A stretch of DNA of 64,000 nucleotides from Leptotrichia sp. oral taxon 223 (GCF_013394795.1 NZ_JABXYU010000001.1:496001-560000); one strand, 5' to 3'; counted from the stretch's first letter, positions 35,769 to 47,996 are shown. Notes: generated by a model from the letters alone, not told the origin. A program made the numbers and translations.

Positions 35769-37210
35769 TAAACCCTCAATTCCTCCCTATCCTCCACAAT
35801 CTCATCCTTATATCTATCTAAAATCGGATTAATCTCATTTTTCACAAAATCCTCAGTCTGCTGCCCAGCAAATCCAGTATAATTAGCAGAAACCAAGATT
35901 CCTTCCATATCTTCTGCTTTAAGTCCTAATCTGCCGTCTTTTATAATTCTGTCAATTAATCTGTTAGGCTTCCCATTCAATTTAATTTCCTTTGTTTCTT
36001 CCATCGAAAGTTCTCTTATGATTTCATGAACTTCTTGTCTATCCATCCCTTTTTTTACTGATTCCATAATGATGTTTTCAGTTGCCATAAAAGGTAGCTC
36101 TCTCTGGATGTTTGTTTCAATTACTTTTGGATAAACAACAACTCCATCCATAATGTTAAGCCAAATAATTAAAATTGCATCCACTGCTAAAAATGCCTGT
36201 GGAATTGAAAGTCTTTTACTTGCCGAATCGTCTAGCGTTCTTTCAAACCATTGTGTTGCAAAAACTAACGCACCTGTTTGTGAGCTTGAAATTACGTATT
36301 TAGCAAGTGATGAAATTCTTTCACTTCTCATCGGATTTCTCTTGTAAGCCATCGCACTTGAACCAATTTGATTTTTTTCAAACGGTTCTTCCAATTCTTT
36401 CAAATGTTGTAGCAATCTAAAATCATTTGTAAATTTATGTGAAGATTGAGCAATATTTGACAATAAATTCAAAATTTGTGCGTCCACTTTTCTATCGTAA
36501 GTTTGCCCTGAAACGCCTTGTTTTTTATCAAATCCAGCTTTTTTCGTAACCAGTTCATCTAGTTGCTTTACTTTTTCAAAATCTCCTTCGAATAAGTCTT
36601 TAAAACTAGCCTGAGTCCCAGTAGTCCCTTTAACTCCTCTAAATCTCAAGTGCTCTAATCTAAATTCCAATTCCTCAAAATCAAGAAGCAAAGAATGAAG
36701 CCACAATGTCGCCCTTTTTCCAACAGTTGTAAGCTGTGCTGCTTGGAAATGTGTAAATCCTAAAGTTGGCAAATCTTTATATTCCAATGCAAAATCTCTC
36801 ATTTTTTCAATTAAGACAAGCATCCTTTTTCTAATGACTAAAAGCCCTTCCTTAATTTGAATCAAATCAGTATTATCCCCAACATACGCACTTGTCGCTC
36901 CCAAGTGAATAATTTTTCTCGCATTTTTCGCCTGTTCCCCATAAGTATGCACATGAGCCATCACATCGTGTCTTAATTTTTTCTCAAATTTTGCCGCGAC
37001 TTCAAAATCCACATCATCCTTAAATTTTTTAAGTTCTGCAATCTGCTCATCTGTAATAAAATCAAGCCCCAGTTCCTTCTCAGCCTCAGCCAAATTTATC
37101 CACAATTTTCTCCAAGTTCTAAACTTAAACTCAGGCGAAAAAATGTGTAACATCTCCTTACTAGAATATCTTTCCGCCAACGGATTTGAATATATACTCA
37201 TATCTGCCAT
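35768..37210 (-). CDS. purB: Adenylosuccinate lyase
   Basis: The 480-residue protein has the fumarase/aspartase superfamily signature GSSAMAYKRNP and the expected length for the longer PurB type. It cleaves SAICAR to AICAR and adenylosuccinate to AMP, releasing fumarate. TQASFKDLFEGDFEKV and the HVHTYGEQ region near residue 90 hold other active-site residues. AGGAGG lies upstream of the ATG. In transcription order it follows purA across two TPR genes and a small secreted protein gene, all on one strand, and overlaps the GIY-YIG gene start. Confidence 0.95.
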   Translation of the reverse strand: MADMSIYSNPLAERYSSKEMLHIFSPEFKFRTWRKLWINLAEAEKELGLDFITDEQIAELKKFKDDVDFEVAAKFEKKLRHDVMAHVHTYGEQAKNARKIIHLGATSAYVGDNTDLIQIKEGLLVIRKRMLVLIEKMRDFALEYKDLPTLGFTHFQAAQLTTVGKRATLWLHSLLLDFEELEFRLEHLRFRGVKGTTGTQASFKDLFEGDFEKVKQLDELVTKKAGFDKKQGVSGQTYDRKVDAQILNLLSNIAQSSHKFTNDFRLLQHLKELEEPFEKNQIGSSAMAYKRNPMRSERISSLAKYVISSSQTGALVFATQWFERTLDDSASKRLSIPQAFLAVDAILIIWLNIMDGVVVYPKVIETNIQRELPFMATENIIMESVKKGMDRQEVHEIIRELSMEETKEIKLNGKPNRLIDRIIKDGRLGLKAEDMEGILVSANYTGFAGQQTEDFVKNEINPILDRYKDEIVEDREELRV

Positions 37211-37232
37211 TTTTAATTCCTCCTACTTAATC

Positions 37233-37433
37233 TTACTTACCTTTCTCTATAAATTTATACTCTGAACCTAAATCCCAATTAAATTCAGTCCCTAATTTAT
37301 CCCAATCATAATTTTTATTTTTTATTTTTGAGTTTTTATGATAACAATTTTCACAACATGTTATTATTTGAAATTCAGAAGAATATGATAAAATTCCTAA
37401 AACTAAAAATGATATAATTAACATTTTATTCAT
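37233..37433 (-). CDS. Small secreted cysteine-containing protein (66 aa)
   Basis: The product starts with a short signal-like hydrophobic stretch (MLIISFLVLGILSYSSE). About 45 polar residues follow, with three cysteines in ITCCENCYH. AAGGAG lies five bases before the ATG, so the gene is likely real despite its size. It sits between a TPR gene and purB, 32 and 22 bases away, and probably shares their transcript. The CCxxC pattern could bind metal or form disulfides after export. No family recognised. Confidence 0.55.
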   Translation of the reverse strand: MNKMLIISFLVLGILSYSSEFQIITCCENCYHKNSKIKNKNYDWDKLGTEFNWDLGSEYKFIEKGK

Positions 37434-37465
37434 AATTCTCCTTCATATACACAAATTTTACTTTT

Positions 37466-38149
37466 TTAATCAACTTTGACAACTTTAAAAATTTTTAATT
37501 TTTCTAATTCTTTCAAATACTTATCAGAAAGTTTTTCATCTTTTTTCCTGATTTGCATCGTTGCACTCACTAACGTTTTTATTATTACCTCATCTTTTGA
37601 AATAACATTTTTATAATTTTCGTCTTTGATTGTTTCTAAAAATATATTTAATATTTCTTCATATTTTTCTTGTGAGTACCCTGATAAAAAAGTTCTTTCT
37701 GCTAAATTTCTTCTCCTATAATCTTCCATTTCATCTTTTGGAATGAATGGTAATTCTTTTTTCTGCTTAATATCCATTTCTATTGCTTTTTTCCCATATT
37801 CAAATGAATTTTTAAAATCCTTTTTGTAAAAATACGCAGATGAAATTCCATAATAAGCCCAATAATTAGTACTTACATTTTTTAAATTACTCTTTAAAAT
37901 TCTATTATACAGCTCTATTGCTTCATCGTATTTTGAATTTTTCAAATAAATCATACCGATATTAAGATATTCTGCCATATATTTGTCAGATAATTTTTTC
38001 GTAGAAGAAAATTCATTTACTGCCTTTTTATATCCTTCAATAAATTCATTATCTACTTTAAGTTGCTTCAAATTTTTTATTTCACTATTAATATCTGCAA
38101 ATACATTTATTGAAATTAAAAATACGATTGAAATTAAAACTTTTTTCAT
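37466..38149 (-). CDS. Secreted TPR-repeat protein (227 aa)
   Basis: A signal peptide (MKKVLISIVFLISINVFA) is followed by tetratricopeptide-type helices (LNIGMIYLKNSKYDEAIELYNRIL, then YYGISSAYFYKKDFKNSFEYGKKAIE). Such repeats bind other proteins. It is predicted periplasmic. It belongs to the co-directional purA-TPR-TPR-small-purB string. Function unknown. Confidence 0.75.
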   Translation of the reverse strand: MKKVLISIVFLISINVFADINSEIKNLKQLKVDNEFIEGYKKAVNEFSSTKKLSDKYMAEYLNIGMIYLKNSKYDEAIELYNRILKSNLKNVSTNYWAYYGISSAYFYKKDFKNSFEYGKKAIEMDIKQKKELPFIPKDEMEDYRRRNLAERTFLSGYSQEKYEEILNIFLETIKDENYKNVISKDEVIIKTLVSATMQIRKKDEKLSDKYLKELEKLKIFKVVKVD

Positions 38150-38190
38150 TTCTCATTCCTTTCTTGACAAAAGATTATAAAATTAAAAAA

Positions 38191-39477
38191 TTAATTATCC
38201 CAAATATAAATTACTCCATCTTTAAAATAAATTTTCTTTACCCAATCTTGATTTTCAGTAAATTTAACATCAAACGGCTTATATCTAATTCCTTTCTCTC
38301 TTTCATTAGTTTCGTCTAAAAGTCCAATTACGTGTATTTCTTCATCACTTTCAATAAAATTTCTTATCATTTTGGTAGAAACTATTTTACTTATCATAAT
38401 TTTTGGCTTTTTACCATTTACTTGAAAATCTTTTTCTGTGTATACTTTTTTATTTTTTCCAGTCGCTTTAAAATTCTCATATTCCAATTCTATTTTATTT
38501 CCATCAGTTTTTGATAATCCTTGTCCGACTAATTTTAAAGTAATTGTATCAAAAAGAATAGAAGAATTTACATTATCTTGAGATTTACTTGCTTTTTCCC
38601 CTTCCAATTCTTCTAAGTCTTCTCTTGCAGATTCTATTCCATTTTCCAAAGCTTTTTTATACCATTTTTTAGCCTCTTCAATTTTTCCATTTTTTTTATA
38701 AAAACTTGCCAAATTATACATACTTCCAATATATCCTTTTTCAATGGCTTTTAAATGGGTTTCCTCTGCTTTTTTTGTTTCTCCTAATTCATTGTAAACT
38801 AAACCTAAATTTACAAGAATCCCATCATTCTCATTATTTCTTAAAGCCTTCAGATAATACTCCTTAGCTTTCTTATAATCTTTTAATTCCTGATAAACAA
38901 ACCCTAACATTCTTATAGAATTTTGATGATTTTGTTCTTCTCCTTTTAAATAATATTTTTCTGCCTTTTTTAAATTTTTATATTTAGGCTCATAAAAATA
39001 TAAATTGGCTAAATTATAATATCCTTTAATATCTCCATTTTCTCCAGCTTTTAAATAAGTTTCTATTGCTTTTTCAATTTTTCCATTTTCAGAATAAAGA
39101 AGTGCCAAATTATTGTATGATTGTGTTTCTCCTTTGCTTATTGCTAACAAATAATATTTTTCAGCTTGGGAAAAATTTTTTTCAATTCTATAAACTTCAG
39201 CTAAATTAAATAAAGCAACTGTTCCACCTTTATCTATTGATTTTTGAAAATATTTTTTGGCTTCTGAATAATCTCTCTTTAAATAATATAAATTTCCCAA
39301 ATCATTTAAAGCTATTAAATTTCCTTTATCTATTGCAGATAAATAAAGTTTTTCAGCATTTTTAAAATCTTTTTGATAAAAAAGTTCCCTTGCTCGTTCC
39401 GCTTCTTCATCGCCATTTTGAGCCATAGCAAAGCAGGATAAAAATAATACACTAATAAAGAATAGTATTTTTTTCAT
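38191..39477 (-). CDS. Secreted Sel1/TPR-repeat protein (428 aa)
   Basis: A signal peptide (KKILFFISVLFLSCFAMA) precedes about eight Sel1-like or TPR units of some 34-36 residues, each with AxxYYLKA or AEKYYLLAI and an xNLxxLYY helix, up to about residue 285. A mixed C-terminal domain of about 140 residues follows. The start is ATG 39475-39477, just after GGAGG; a TTG 12 bases earlier is rejected. The product is probably a periplasmic or outer-membrane-associated scaffold. It is 22 bases downstream of purA. Confidence 0.8.
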   Translation of the reverse strand: MKKILFFISVLFLSCFAMAQNGDEEAERARELFYQKDFKNAEKLYLSAIDKGNLIALNDLGNLYYLKRDYSEAKKYFQKSIDKGGTVALFNLAEVYRIEKNFSQAEKYYLLAISKGETQSYNNLALLYSENGKIEKAIETYLKAGENGDIKGYYNLANLYFYEPKYKNLKKAEKYYLKGEEQNHQNSIRMLGFVYQELKDYKKAKEYYLKALRNNENDGILVNLGLVYNELGETKKAEETHLKAIEKGYIGSMYNLASFYKKNGKIEEAKKWYKKALENGIESAREDLEELEGEKASKSQDNVNSSILFDTITLKLVGQGLSKTDGNKIELEYENFKATGKNKKVYTEKDFQVNGKKPKIMISKIVSTKMIRNFIESDEEIHVIGLLDETNEREKGIRYKPFDVKFTENQDWVKKIYFKDGVIYIWDN

Positions 39478-39499
39478 AATTTCCTCCAACTTTCAAAAA

Positions 39500-40885
<1,386 letters not shown>

Positions 40886-40901
40886 TTATCTTTTACTATT
40901 T

Positions 40902-40930
40902 ATTTTACTATATTTATTAGTTTTTTTCAA
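40902..40930 (-). promoter_or_regulatory. Promoter of purA
   Basis: On the minus strand TTGAAA (40925-40930) and TAAAAT (40902-40907) are separated by 17 bases. The purA start lies about 100 bases downstream. Confidence 0.6.
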
Positions 40931-40962
40931 TTAATTTGAAACTTTTATGAGAAAAGAATTTT

Positions 40963-41008
40963 TACAAAAAAATAGAAGTTATCTTATTTTTCCAAAATAA
41001 CTTCTATT
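40963..41008 (-). terminator. Intrinsic terminator of the HAD phosphatase gene
   Basis: A perfect 12-bp stem (AATAGAAGTTAT at 40971-40982, its complement at 40997-41008) is followed on the minus strand by a run of seven T. It ends the HAD gene just before the purA promoter. Confidence 0.85.
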
Positions 41009-41035
41009 AATCAATTTCCATTTACTTTTTAGCGT

Positions 41036-41710
41036 TTATTTCTTTCCCTTAAAGTAGTCAAGTACTTCTAATAAATTATTAAATCTCTTATAAACCAGCT
41101 TTTCAATTTCCTCAGTTGGTTTTAACTTATCCGGCACCATAATCGGAAATGCCCCAGCTGCGTGCGCTGCCCTTATTCCGTTGAACGAATCTTCAAATAC
41201 GACTGTTTTTTCAGGAGATACTCCAGCTTTTTTGGCACTTATTAAAAATACTTCCGGATTGGGTTTACCGTGAACGACATCTTCCGCAGTTATCAAATGG
41301 GAAAAATATTTTTTTACATCCTTTCCTTCTGTTAATGCTTCTGCCAGATGTAAATCCGATGAAGTTGCTAAAATCATCTGTTTATTATTCTTCTTCAAAA
41401 ATTCAAGCAATTCCAATGCACCAAGTTTTAGTGGAACTTCACCTTTTAGAGCTTTTTCCAGTATATAATTTTTAACCGTCCCCATCATTTCATCATACGG
41501 GAAATCTTGTCCTAGTGCTTCCTTGAATAACATTCTTGCTTTGTCATTTGTAACACCTGTTGTTTTTTCCACAATGTCCTTTGTTATTGTATAGCCCTTT
41601 TCTTTAGCCACTTCACGTCCATATTCCACATAAATAGTTTCTGTATCGAACAGCAAGCCGTCCATATCAAACAAAAATAACTCTATTTCATCAAAAAATT
41701 TTTTCCCCAT
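41036..41710 (-). CDS. HAD-superfamily phosphatase (beta-phosphoglucomutase-like)
   Basis: The 224-residue protein has all HAD motifs: FDMDGLLFDTE (nucleophile Asp and second Asp), ATSSD (motif II), the Lys of HGKPNPEVF, and VFEDSFNGI (acidic motif IV). A helical cap lies between motifs I and II, as in beta-phosphoglucomutase and 2-deoxyglucose-6-phosphatase-like enzymes. It probably dephosphorylates small sugar phosphates or damaged metabolites in the cytoplasm. It stands alone between ilvC and purA with its own terminator. Confidence 0.9.
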   Translation of the reverse strand: MGKKFFDEIELFLFDMDGLLFDTETIYVEYGREVAKEKGYTITKDIVEKTTGVTNDKARMLFKEALGQDFPYDEMMGTVKNYILEKALKGEVPLKLGALELLEFLKKNNKQMILATSSDLHLAEALTEGKDVKKYFSHLITAEDVVHGKPNPEVFLISAKKAGVSPEKTVVFEDSFNGIRAAHAAGAFPIMVPDKLKPTEEIEKLVYKRFNNLLEVLDYFKGKK

Positions 41711-41972
41711 TGATTTACTCCTTGTCTAATAATATTTTTTTATCTCTATCTAAAACTTTAATTCTTTTTCTTTTTTTCAAATTCTCAAAATTTGTAACTC
41801 TGTAAAACTGATTTCAAAAATTATAGCTATTTAATTCAAACTTTAAATTTATTCAATATCTTTTAATATAAATTAAAAAAAATATTCACTAAAAATATAG
41901 CAGCCTTATTTGAAAGACTGCTAAAATTCTAAGTTGTACTTTTATTTTCTATTTCGTTTTTAAAAATCATTT
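41711..41972. other. Intergenic stretch with a degenerate repeat
   Basis: No gene seen. 41802-41850 (GTAAAACTG ... ACTTTAAATTT) is a diverged partner of 8323-8382, perhaps an element relic. Confidence 0.3.
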
Positions 41973-42986
<1,014 letters not shown>

Positions 42987-43013
42987 TTATCCTCCTAAAT
43001 TTTATATGTATAT

Positions 43014-43041
43014 ATTATACACTTTTTAAAAATATTTGCAA
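43014..43041 (-). promoter_or_regulatory. Promoter of ilvC
   Basis: On the minus strand TTGCAA (43036-43041) and TATAAT (43014-43019) are 16 bases apart, about 30 bases before the ilvC start codon. No T-box or other leader structure fits in so short a leader. Confidence 0.7.
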
Positions 43042-43195
43042 ATATTTCTTTTTAATGCAACGATATATTTCATATATCTTTGAATCATTTGCCTTTTTAT
43101 ATAAATCGAAAAATAGATTATAAAATTTTATTTTCTATTTAATAATTTTTAATATATTATCAATAATATGTTATTATCAAAAAAAGGAAAAATTT

Positions 43196-43651
43196 TTACT
43201 GAGCATTTACATACGCATCCTTCACTTTACACGCCTTTACATCTCCCGAATTTAGAACAGCCCTAAACTCCCATTTTTTATTTTTGTCAATGGAATCAGT
43301 GCTGTCTACAGCATCTCCGACTTTTGTTCCTTTTTTGTCAAAGCAAGGGATTTCAATAGTAACATTTTCCTTTCTGCTTCCACTATTTGTCAAAACTCCT
43401 GTTACAATTGTCGTATTCCCATCATTTTCAACTTTCGCCTTAGAAAATTTATACTTAACACCTTTTGCATTAATTTCTCCATCATTTCCGCCAATTATCC
43501 CGCCGATAATATTTCCAGTTGTCTTAATTACTGCTCCTGTAACAGTTCCAGCCGCTTTAATCGTTCCACCAGCAATACTTCCTGCCGCTCCAACAACTCC
43601 GCAAGATGAAAGAATTAAAGCCGTTCCCATTATCATTACTATTTTTTTCAT
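43196..43651 (-). CDS. Small lipoprotein with a beta-sandwich-like domain
   Basis: The 151-residue product has a lipoprotein signal (KKIVMIMGTALILSSCG) with Cys as lipid site. A Gly/Ala/Thr-rich stretch follows (about 18-55, with TGAVIKTTGNIIGGIIGG), then about 90 residues of alternating strands with VTGVLTNSGSRKENVTIEIPCFD, typical of FxLYD or related Ig-like modules. It is predicted to be attached to a membrane and to face the periplasm. Function unknown. It lies between ilvC and the AlkD-like gene. Confidence 0.7.
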   Translation of the reverse strand: MKKIVMIMGTALILSSCGVVGAAGSIAGGTIKAAGTVTGAVIKTTGNIIGGIIGGNDGEINAKGVKYKFSKAKVENDGNTTIVTGVLTNSGSRKENVTIEIPCFDKKGTKVGDAVDSTDSIDKNKKWEFRAVLNSGDVKACKVKDAYVNAQ

Positions 43652-43877
43652 AATTTGTAAATCCTTTCAATATTTTTTATGCTTACAATACCGTAAAATT
43701 ATATTTGTCCTATTCATTTTTATCTAAAAAAATTAAATAAATTTCAATTTTAGTAGCATAATTCAACTATCTGTATTTAATCATAAAATATTTTATTGTA
43801 ATGCTCGCATATTTTAAGTATTCTAACATTAAAATTATATATTTCTATTTTTTTATAAATATTTTTTGCTTTAAAAC

Positions 43878-44534
43878 TTACAAATATTTACTGGCTTCTC
43901 TAATGCTTAATTTTGCCATATTCTCTCTATTTTCCTTAATAAAATTTTTTACCCACTCAGGATTAGTCTTGCTATAATCTCTCAATGCCCAACCTATCGC
44001 CTTATTGATAAAAAATTCAGCCTGCCCGAGATTATTCTTTAAAATCTTTTCCAGTAATTCAGTATTTGTTTTTTCTTTTCTCAAAAGCTGATGATCAATG
44101 GCAATTCTTCTAAGCCAAATATTTTCATCAAGACTCCATTCCAGCAATATTTTATTCACATTTGAATCCTTCAATGCCAAAGCTCCTATTGTCATATCTA
44201 AATTATCTATCGTATCCCACCACGACTTTTCCAAGATTAACCGTTTAAACTTCGGAATATCATCTATCGTCAATTTGTCCTTCATATTTTTCAAATAATC
44301 AGCTGCAACATACTGAAATTCTCTGTACTCATTTTCCCAGCATTTATTTACAAATTCCCAGTCAATTTTTTCTTCATTTTTGTATTCCTTGAAAAAATTT
44401 TTAAATATTTCGCGTCTTTCCGGTGTCTTAATTCCAATATGTTCAAATTTATTGAGCATATATTTTGACATTTTTTGAGCCTGTTCTTCATTTTTATGCT
44501 GAATCATTTCTTCATAAAGTTTATTAAAATCCAT
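43878..44534 (-). CDS. DNA alkylation repair protein (AlkD family)
   Basis: The 218-residue protein consists of HEAT-like helices with family hallmarks: GIKTPERREIFK, WDTIDNLDMTIGAL, WLRRIAIDHQLL and FFINKAIGWALRDYSKTNPEWV. AlkD-type proteins are DNA glycosylases that remove alkylated bases without base flipping. It is cytoplasmic and monocistronic in appearance, with AT-rich gaps on both sides. It does not show the usual signs of decay seen in other accessory genes nearby. Confidence 0.9.
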   Translation of the reverse strand: MDFNKLYEEMIQHKNEEQAQKMSKYMLNKFEHIGIKTPERREIFKNFFKEYKNEEKIDWEFVNKCWENEYREFQYVAADYLKNMKDKLTIDDIPKFKRLILEKSWWDTIDNLDMTIGALALKDSNVNKILLEWSLDENIWLRRIAIDHQLLRKEKTNTELLEKILKNNLGQAEFFINKAIGWALRDYSKTNPEWVKNFIKENRENMAKLSIREASKYL

Positions 44535-44700
44535 AAGTTTCCTCTTTTTTCATTTTATTAAAAACATTAATTTCTATTAATTACAAAATTCTAAATTTCT
44601 TGAACTATTTTAATCTTGCTTAAAATTTTTTTATTTTTTTAATGCTTATTTTATTTTAAACTTTAATTTATTATGTTTCAAATATAGAATTTTTATAAAT

Positions 44701-45756
44701 CTACAATTCCTTTTCATGTATCAATTTATGTTCTTTGCTATTTATATAATCTTTATGTTTATGATTATGCTTTTTCTCTGATATAAAATGACTATGCTCA
44801 TGTTTATGCGTGATAATATGAGTATGTGTTTTTCCATCATGGGTATGAACAATTATGTGAGAATGACTATGACTGTGACGTTTAACCATTGTATCATATA
44901 CAACAATTACGCTGCCGATTATCATAAAAACAAGACCAATGAAATATACCAAAGTAAGTTTTTCTCCATTTACTATAAATGCTAAAAAAGTTCCTACAAA
45001 CGGAGCTACAGCATAATATGCACTAGTTTTTGCAGCGCCTAAATCCCTTTGTGCTCTGATATACATAAAAATACTGAGTCCATATGCCACAAATCCAAGT
45101 AGCAAAGCAGCTATTATATATTTGATTTCAGGAATTCTTTCTCCCAAAATAAGGGCGACTATAAATGAGCCGCCACCAGAGAAAAAGCCTTTTAGCAAAA
45201 CAATCTCACAAGTACTTTTATCTGCAATTTTTCTAGTGCAGTTATTTTCAAGTCCCCAACAACATGTTGCCAGTATAACAAACAATGAACCTAATGAAAA
45301 CTGGAAACTTTCAGCCCCTTCAAACGAAAGAACTATACTTGATATTGTGATAAATCCAATAGCAATCCATAACTTTGATGTTACTTTCTCCTTAAATATC
45401 AAAAGAGCAATAAGTGTTGTTGCTACAATTTCAAAATTACCAAGCAGTGAAGCATTTGAAGCTGAACCAATATTTATACCAATCATCAGGAATATAGGTG
45501 CCACAATATCAAGAACGATCATTCCAATAGTATAAGGAAGATCTCCCTTATTCAACTTTTCGTATTTATTCTCATCTTTATTACGAAACAAGTACATAAT
45601 ACCTACACCCATTCCAGCTCCCAGATATAGAAAAGATGCCATCAATGTGGGAGGAATCTTATTTAAAAGCACTTTAGAAAACGGTGTATTTATTGCATAA
45701 AAAATAGCCGCAAGCAATGCTAAAATTACCGCTATAAATTTTCTGCTTTTATCCAT
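44701..45756 (-). CDS. EamA/DMT-family transporter with a long histidine-rich tail
   Basis: About ten hydrophobic segments over residues 1-290 form two EamA repeats, as in drug/metabolite transporters (first segment FIAVILALLAAIFYAINTPF). The last 60 or so residues are soluble and extremely rich in His (HSHSHSH, HTHDGKTHTH, HKHEHSH, HNHKHKD). Such tails bind divalent metals, so the protein may move or sense a metal or a metal-bound metabolite, though the transported substrate is unknown. The tail is encoded by normal in-frame codons and is not an artefact of frameshift. It starts 37 bases downstream of the ABC gene. Confidence 0.85.
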   Translation of the reverse strand: MDKSRKFIAVILALLAAIFYAINTPFSKVLLNKIPPTLMASFLYLGAGMGVGIMYLFRNKDENKYEKLNKGDLPYTIGMIVLDIVAPIFLMIGINIGSASNASLLGNFEIVATTLIALLIFKEKVTSKLWIAIGFITISSIVLSFEGAESFQFSLGSLFVILATCCWGLENNCTRKIADKSTCEIVLLKGFFSGGGSFIVALILGERIPEIKYIIAALLLGFVAYGLSIFMYIRAQRDLGAAKTSAYYAVAPFVGTFLAFIVNGEKLTLVYFIGLVFMIIGSVIVVYDTMVKRHSHSHSHIIVHTHDGKTHTHIITHKHEHSHFISEKKHNHKHKDYINSKEHKLIHEKEL

Positions 45757-45793
45757 ATTTAATAAATCAACTCCTTTTAAATAAATCCTAAAT

Positions 45794-46579
45794 TTATCTC
45801 ACAATCAGCCAAGGCCTTTCATTTTCCCAAACAATCTTCACATCCAAATCAAACATCTGAGAAAGTAATTTACCAGTCAAAATATCTTTTTTTAGCCCTT
45901 TTGCTAAAATTTTTCCATCATAAAGAAGTGCTACATGTGTTACCGATGGCATAATTTCTTCAATCTGATGAGTTACATAAATAAACGGTATCGCATTATC
46001 ATTTTTGGAATTTTCCTCAAGTACTTTCAAAAAATACTCCCTCGAAGTTATATCAAGTCCTGAGCAAGGCTCGTCTAGTATAAGCAAATCAGGCTCATTC
46101 ATAAACGCTCTTGCAAGCAATGTCCGTCGTTGCTCTCCTTGCGATAAAGTCCTAAAATGATTATTTTTTATATACGAAATCTTAAAATCCTCAATAATCT
46201 TATCCGCCTTTTCCCTATCCTCATCTGTAACTTCATCGTAAATCCCAATTGAATTAAACTTTCCAGAAATTACAACATCTTCCAGTTTTTCGCCATTTAA
46301 TGTGCTTGAAAAATTATTCAATGTGGAACTCACAAATCCGACTCGATTCTTTATTTTTTTCCAAGAATAATTACCAAATTTATGCCCAAAAACTCTCACT
46401 TCTCCAGAAGTTGGAAAAATATAGGCTGGTATCATCCCAAGAAGAGTTGACTTTCCAGAACCATTAAGTCCCAAAAGTACCCAATTCTCACCTTTATTTG
46501 TGTGCCAGTCAATTCCTTTCAGTATTTCTCTACCATTACGTTTAAAAGTTACATTTTCATAGTGTAATATTTCTTCCAT
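45794..46579 (-). CDS. ABC-transporter-type ATPase (YlmA-like)
   Basis: A 261-residue single ABC domain with Walker A (LLGLNGSGKSTL), Q-loop region, ABC signature LSQGEQRR and Walker B LLILDEPCSGLD followed by THQIEEIMP. It resembles the YlmA/ModF-like cytoplasmic ATPases often found without a cognate permease. No permease lies beside it, although the EamA transporter gene follows. It is 37 bases downstream of leuB. Substrate and partner unknown. Confidence 0.87.
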   Translation of the reverse strand: MEEILHYENVTFKRNGREILKGIDWHTNKGENWVLLGLNGSGKSTLLGMIPAYIFPTSGEVRVFGHKFGNYSWKKIKNRVGFVSSTLNNFSSTLNGEKLEDVVISGKFNSIGIYDEVTDEDREKADKIIEDFKISYIKNNHFRTLSQGEQRRTLLARAFMNEPDLLILDEPCSGLDITSREYFLKVLEENSKNDNAIPFIYVTHQIEEIMPSVTHVALLYDGKILAKGLKKDILTGKLLSQMFDLDVKIVWENERPWLIVR

Positions 46580-46615
46580 AAAAAATATCCCTCATTTTCA
46601 AAAATTTTAAAAATC

Positions 46616-47674
46616 TTAAATTCTATTAGCTATTTCAGTCCCCATTTCATCAGTTCCAACCTTTTTCATACCATCTGTATAAATATCAGCCGTTCTAAAT
46701 CCTGTTTCCAGCACTTCCTCCACAGCTTTTTCTATCGCATCAGCCTCTTTTTGAAGATTAAATGAATATCTTAACATCATTACTGCCGAAAGTATTGTCG
46801 CTATTGGGTTTGCAATATTTTTTCCAGCTATATCAGGTGCTGAACCGTGACTTGGTTCATAAAGTCCGACTTTTCCATCTCCAAGACTCGCTGATGGCAG
46901 CATTCCAAGTGATCCTGTAAGCATTGAAGCCTCATCTGACAAAATATCCCCAAACATATTTTCAGTCAAAATTACGTCAAATTGTCTAGGATTGGCAATC
47001 AGCTGCATTGCGGCATTATCCACATACATATGCGAAACTTCCACTTCTGGATAATCTTTTGAAATTTCTTCCACAACTTTTCTCCACAATTTTGAAGTAT
47101 CTAAAACATTGTGTTTATCTACGCTCGTAAGTTTTTTATTTCTAAGTTTTGCAATTTCAAACGCTTTTTTCGCAATTCTTTCAATTTCAGGTCTTGTGTA
47201 AGGAAGTGTATCAAACGCCTTTTCATCAGAATATTCCCTATGCCCGAAATAAAGCCCTCCCGTAAGTTCCCTTACTATCATCACATCAAGCCCATCTCCA
47301 ATTATCTCTTCCTTCAAAGGACTTGCACTTTTTAACGATTTAAACAAAATCGCAGGACGCAAATTCGTATAAACTCCAAGTTCCTTCCTAATCGCAAGAA
47401 GCCCTCTCTCAGGACGTTTCCCAGGCTCAATATTATCCCATTTAGGCCCACCAATAGCTCCAAGCAAAATAGCATCACTATTTTTACAAGTTTCCACAGT
47501 TTCACTTGACAAAGGCACTCCATATTTATCCACAGACTCCCCTCCAAGATACCCCTGAACATACTCAAATTGATGTCCGAACTTCTCTCCAACCTTGTCC
47601 AAAACCTTTATCGCCTCAGCCACTATTTCCGGCCCAATTCCATCTCCATTTAATACTGCAATTTTGTAGTTCAT
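46616..47674 (-). CDS. leuB: 3-isopropylmalate dehydrogenase
   Basis: The 352-residue protein has the beta-decarboxylating dehydrogenase motifs [21 protein letters not shown], the catalytic Lys region [19 protein letters not shown] and the NAD-binding [13 protein letters not shown]. It oxidises and decarboxylates 3-isopropylmalate to 4-methyl-2-oxopentanoate, the last leucine-specific step before transamination. GGAAGGAG lies upstream of ATG. It is separated from leuD by the toxin-antitoxin pair and several other genes, about 4 kb. Confidence 0.96.
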   Translation of the reverse strand: MNYKIAVLNGDGIGPEIVAEAIKVLDKVGEKFGHQFEYVQGYLGGESVDKYGVPLSSETVETCKNSDAILLGAIGGPKWDNIEPGKRPERGLLAIRKELGVYTNLRPAILFKSLKSASPLKEEIIGDGLDVMIVRELTGGLYFGHREYSDEKAFDTLPYTRPEIERIAKKAFEIAKLRNKKLTSVDKHNVLDTSKLWRKVVEEISKDYPEVEVSHMYVDNAAMQLIANPRQFDVILTENMFGDILSDEASMLTGSLGMLPSASLGDGKVGLYEPSHGSAPDIAGKNIANPIATILSAVMMLRYSFNLQKEADAIEKAVEEVLETGFRTADIYTDGMKKVGTDEMGTEIANRI

Positions 47675-47723
47675 TTTATTTGCTCCTTCCTAAATTTTAA
47701 AATTTCTGCTTTTTTATAATAAT

Positions 47724-47996
47724 TTAAAATAAATCTGAATGTGTTCCTGTCCTTGACAATATCAAAACCAAAATATTTTTTTCAATTTTATAAATCAAAA
47801 TCCAGTCAGGCTGAATATGACATTCTCTAAAACCTTTATAATCACCAGTAAGATAATGATCTCTATATTTTTCAGGTAAAGGCTTTTCATTTACTAAATA
47901 AAAAAGAACTTCTTCAAATAATTTTTTATCGCATCCTCTTTTTATTGCCCTTTTATAATCTTTCTTGAATTTAACCTGGTATCTGATTTTAAGCAT
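47724..47996 (-). CDS. yafQ: YafQ-type toxin (ribosome-dependent mRNA interferase)
   Basis: The 90-residue protein matches YafQ: KDYKRAIKRGCD near the start, then PLPEKYRDHYLTGDYKGFREC and HIQPDWILIY, and the C-terminal LILSRTGTHSDLF. The terminal His and the RTGTHSDLF block carry catalytic residues in this family. YafQ cuts mRNA on the ribosome. The start overlaps the antitoxin stop by 8 bases, the usual coupled arrangement. It lies in the leu region between leuB and the hypothetical gene at 48349. Confidence 0.92.
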   Translation of the reverse strand: MLKIRYQVKFKKDYKRAIKRGCDKKLFEEVLFYLVNEKPLPEKYRDHYLTGDYKGFRECHIQPDWILIYKIEKNILVLILSRTGTHSDLF

